A stretch of DNA of 64,000 nt from the NCBI GenBank assembly GCA_963817015.1, contig CAWFMV010000001.1, positions 1-64,000 of the forward strand. The letters run 5' to 3'. Under the pieces are notes generated by a model, which made no database searches, was not told the DNA's origin, and saw only the letters and a program-made list of their open reading frames with translations. This DNA is from VAZQ01 sp963817015 (lineage in GTDB: Bacteria > Pseudomonadota > Alphaproteobacteria > Rhizobiales > Xanthobacteraceae). Made by a program: the position numbers and the translations under genes. Of this stretch, positions 61,957 through 64,000 are shown piece after piece; positions within the stretch are counted from its first letter, which is position 1, and each line of letters begins with the position of its first letter.

Positions 61957-64000
61957 TCATCGGGGCTTCTGCAGCCAGAAATGGTACTGGCCGGAGAACA
62001 TGTTCTGGTGCTCGGTCTCGTAGCGGTGCCAGCGGTCGAGCTCGCTCTCGTTTGGAAACTGGCTCTCGACCTCGGTCTGGCTGCGCGGATCGACCACGAA
62101 GCCGATGAATCTGAGGCCATTGTCGTCCAGGAAGGTCTTGATCTGCGGGATGGTCAGCCGGTGCTCCTGCACATGGAAGCACAGGTCGCGGCAACCGCTC
62201 ATGTTGTAGAAATCCGGCGATTGCCAGAGCCGGCCGATATCGGGGCGCTCGCCTTCGGCAACAAGTTGCTCACGGAAGCGGCGGATGTCCTCGGGGCTCG
62301 ATCGATAGCCGCGCTCGGCAATCAGGCCACGCACGTTGACGATGTGCGTGCGGCCAAGCGCGCTGTAGAGCCCGAGATACATGAAGCCGCCCGGCCGCAG
62401 CAGGTCGACGAGAACGCGCCAGCCTGCGAACGGATCGTCGAGATGATGCAGCACGCCGCCGGCCTCGATGACATCGAACGTTTGCCCAAGCGCGCCGAGC
62501 TGGAGGATGTCGGCCTGCGCATAGTCGATGTTTGTGATCGCAAGCTCGCGGGTCTTGCGCATGGCATAGCCAAGGCTGGTGAGGCTCAAGTCGACCGCGA
62601 GCACGCGCGCGCCGCGATAGCGGCGGGCCGCCTCGATCGCGCAATGGCCGGTGCCGCAGCCCGCGATCAGCACCTCGCAGCCGTCTCGCGTCGCGCTGCC
62701 CGCGGGCAGTGACGGAAACAGCGTCCGCAACGCGCCCTCGACCGTGTCGGGCTCGGCCGGCAGCGGCAGCTTGGCCCAGCGTGGATAGGGGTTGTGCTCG
62801 TACTGATCGCGCACGGCGAGCGAGATGGCGTCATCGATCGGCGTGAGCGCCCTGATTGTCACGCGTAAGCGCATCTCTTCGAGCGGCTCGACGACCTGCT
62901 GGTCGATCAGCCCTTTGAGGGGCTCCGTGTTTGCGTTCAGCGTCTGCGCGAGCGGGAGTGTGTGGAGCGGCTCATAGGCGCCGAGCGCCGCAAGCCAGAG
63001 CGCCGGCGGCTCGGCCTGCGCGGCGAGCGTGTCCGAGAGCCGCTGTCGCAGCTGCGCGACCTTGCCGGCTTCCTCGTCATCGAAGGGATGTACGTATTCA
63101 TTGAGGAAGGACTGGCGCGCCAGCGCGCATTGGAACGCCAGCAGGGCCGGCTCGACTGTGCCGCCTGGCGCCGTCGCCAGCGCCTGGTCGAGCATCTCCT
63201 GTCGCGCACAGGTGAGGAAGCGCTCGAGGTCGAGATCGCAGACGGGCGCCGATTCCATCAGCGCCCGCAGCAGCGGATCGGCGCAGATCGCCGCTCGCTC
63301 CGAAGGGGACCACAGATCATCGCCGGCGAGCCGTCGCGGCCACGCGTGCGCCACCCGCGCCACGCATTGCGCGAGTGCGGCGTCATGCTTGGCGAGATCG
63401 GTTGCCGCCGCGTTGAAGTCATCAAGCCGCGCCCAGGCGTCGCTCACCGCGCGCGCTACCGCGCCACGCAGCTCCGGCATGTCGGCGGTGAAGCGGAAGC
63501 GGCGCAGGCATTCGACAAACACCGCCTTGGCATCCTGCGTCTCGCTGATGGAGAGCGCGCGCCAGGTCGTCTGCAGCGCCTGCAGGATATCTTCCGCGGC
63601 CACATAGGCCTTGGCGAGATTGGTGAGCACGTCGACCGAGCCGGGTGCAATGGCGAGCGCGCGCTGCAATTGCTCGATCGCTTGCGCGTGCCGGCCCTGG
63701 CGGACGAGCGCAATGCCGAGGTTCATGGCGGGGAGGGGGTGCCGCGGGTCGGCCGCTTGCGCCCGCTGCCATGCCTCGATGGCCTCGTCGGGCTTGCCGA
63801 GGCCGTAAAGCGCTCGCCCGAGATTGACCAGAGCCTGCGTGTAGCCGGGCCTGCTGGCGGCCGCGTGGCGATAGCAGAGAACCGCATCCGCCGACCGGTT
63901 GAGCTCCATCAGCACGTTGCCCTGCTCGAGGTGCGCCTCCGCATAGTCCGGGCGCACGCGAGCGGCCTCGGCGCAATGCGACGCTGCATCCTCAAGCCGA
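61957..64000 (-). CDS. TPR-repeat protein fused to a SAM-dependent methyltransferase, cut by the window edge
   Basis: The stop is at 61957; the open frame runs off the right end, so the N-terminus is missing. The visible part is about 680 residues. It starts with TPR units of 34 residues (ARVRPDYAEAHLEQGNVLME, ASRPGYTQALVNLGRALYGL, AADPRHPLPAMNLGIALVRQ, AIAPGSVDVLTNLAKAYVAA). A helical middle (QSFLNEYVHPFDDEEAGKVA) and YEHNPYPRWAKLPLPAE follow. Then a methyltransferase: EVLIAGCGTGHCAIEAARRY, VLAVDLSLTSLGYAMRKTRE, NIDYAQADILQLGALGQTF, GVLHHLDDPFAGWRVLVDLL and PGGFMYLGLYSALGRTHI. The NPYPRW segment is characteristic of TPR-methyltransferase proteins of alphaproteobacteria. Target unknown. Confidence 0.85.
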   Translation of the reverse strand, partial: RLEDAASHCAEAARVRPDYAEAHLEQGNVLMELNRSADAVLCYRHAAASRPGYTQALVNLGRALYGLGKPDEAIEAWQRAQAADPRHPLPAMNLGIALVRQGRHAQAIEQLQRALAIAPGSVDVLTNLAKAYVAAEDILQALQTTWRALSISETQDAKAVFVECLRRFRFTADMPELRGAVARAVSDAWARLDDFNAAATDLAKHDAALAQCVARVAHAWPRRLAGDDLWSPSERAAICADPLLRALMESAPVCDLDLERFLTCARQEMLDQALATAPGGTVEPALLAFQCALARQSFLNEYVHPFDDEEAGKVAQLRQRLSDTLAAQAEPPALWLAALGAYEPLHTLPLAQTLNANTEPLKGLIDQQVVEPLEEMRLRVTIRALTPIDDAISLAVRDQYEHNPYPRWAKLPLPAEPDTVEGALRTLFPSLPAGSATRDGCEVLIAGCGTGHCAIEAARRYRGARVLAVDLSLTSLGYAMRKTRELAITNIDYAQADILQLGALGQTFDVIEAGGVLHHLDDPFAGWRVLVDLLRPGGFMYLGLYSALGRTHIVNVRGLIAERGYRSSPEDIRRFREQLVAEGERPDIGRLWQSPDFYNMSGCRDLCFHVQEHRLTIPQIKTFLDDNGLRFIGFVVDPRSQTEVESQFPNESELDRWHRYETEHQNMFSGQYHFWLQKPR

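Overview
The window looks like chromosomal DNA of a Bradyrhizobium-like alphaproteobacterium (order Hyphomicrobiales). The grounds are a Porin_2-type outer-membrane porin, high GC, several orphan Bug-family (tripartite tricarboxylate transporter) binding proteins, many small exported proteins typical of that group, and the palindromic intergenic repeats common in those genomes. No rRNA, tRNA, CRISPR array, integrase or complete insertion sequence was seen.

Layout. 0-5.8 kb: porin, a diverged 160-bp direct repeat upstream of it, two tandem Bug binding proteins and a D-2-hydroxyacid dehydrogenase. 6-13 kb: ettA (ABC-F), tam, a cupin, a lytic transglycosylase, GFA and VOC proteins and an exported DUF1080 protein. 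13-25 kb: paired four-helix membrane proteins, GlcG/HbpS- and SnoaL-like exported proteins, a DGPF protein with an ECF42-type sigma factor, Nudix, a Tat-exported RidA, lipocalin-like, two DUF2846 lipoproteins, a TonB-like protein and small unknowns. 25-30 kb: small proteins, a ModA-like binding protein, a VOC protein and a low-GC orphan with a C-terminal zinc-finger motif. 30-34.8 kb: thiC behind a TPP riboswitch, an OmpR/EnvZ-type pair and a divergent repeat protein. 35-44 kb: exported M20 amidohydrolase, two tandem haem c / Vgb-propeller fusions, a heavy-metal-binding and a SHOCT protein, and two tandem Tat-type MmgE/PrpD proteins. 44-49.4 kb: GT39-like membrane protein, a third Bug protein, a TauD-like dioxygenase, an L,D-transpeptidase and TrmO. 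49.5-58.3 kb: methionine region: perfect palindrome, ArsR-methyltransferase fusion, metF, metH, an intervening chemoreceptor and a core-MetE protein. 58-64 kb: TRAP transporter (dctP facing dctQM) and a TPR-methyltransferase protein cut by the right edge.

How genes work together. The clearest unit is methionine/SAM recycling: the ArsR-methyltransferase regulator overlaps metF, metH follows, and an 18-bp palindrome lies just upstream of the regulator. thiC is under TPP control. From 35 to 44 kb several enzymes of normally cytoplasmic families carry export signals, which suggests periplasmic processing of an unknown organic substrate.

Caution. About 19 genes are interrupted by single-base shifts, mostly extra bases and often many per gene, with almost no nonsense codons. 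Elsewhere long genes such as metH are perfectly open. Housekeeping genes (thiC, ettA) are hit too. I read this as patches of poor consensus rather than gene decay, and I give the full extent of each such gene as one CDS.
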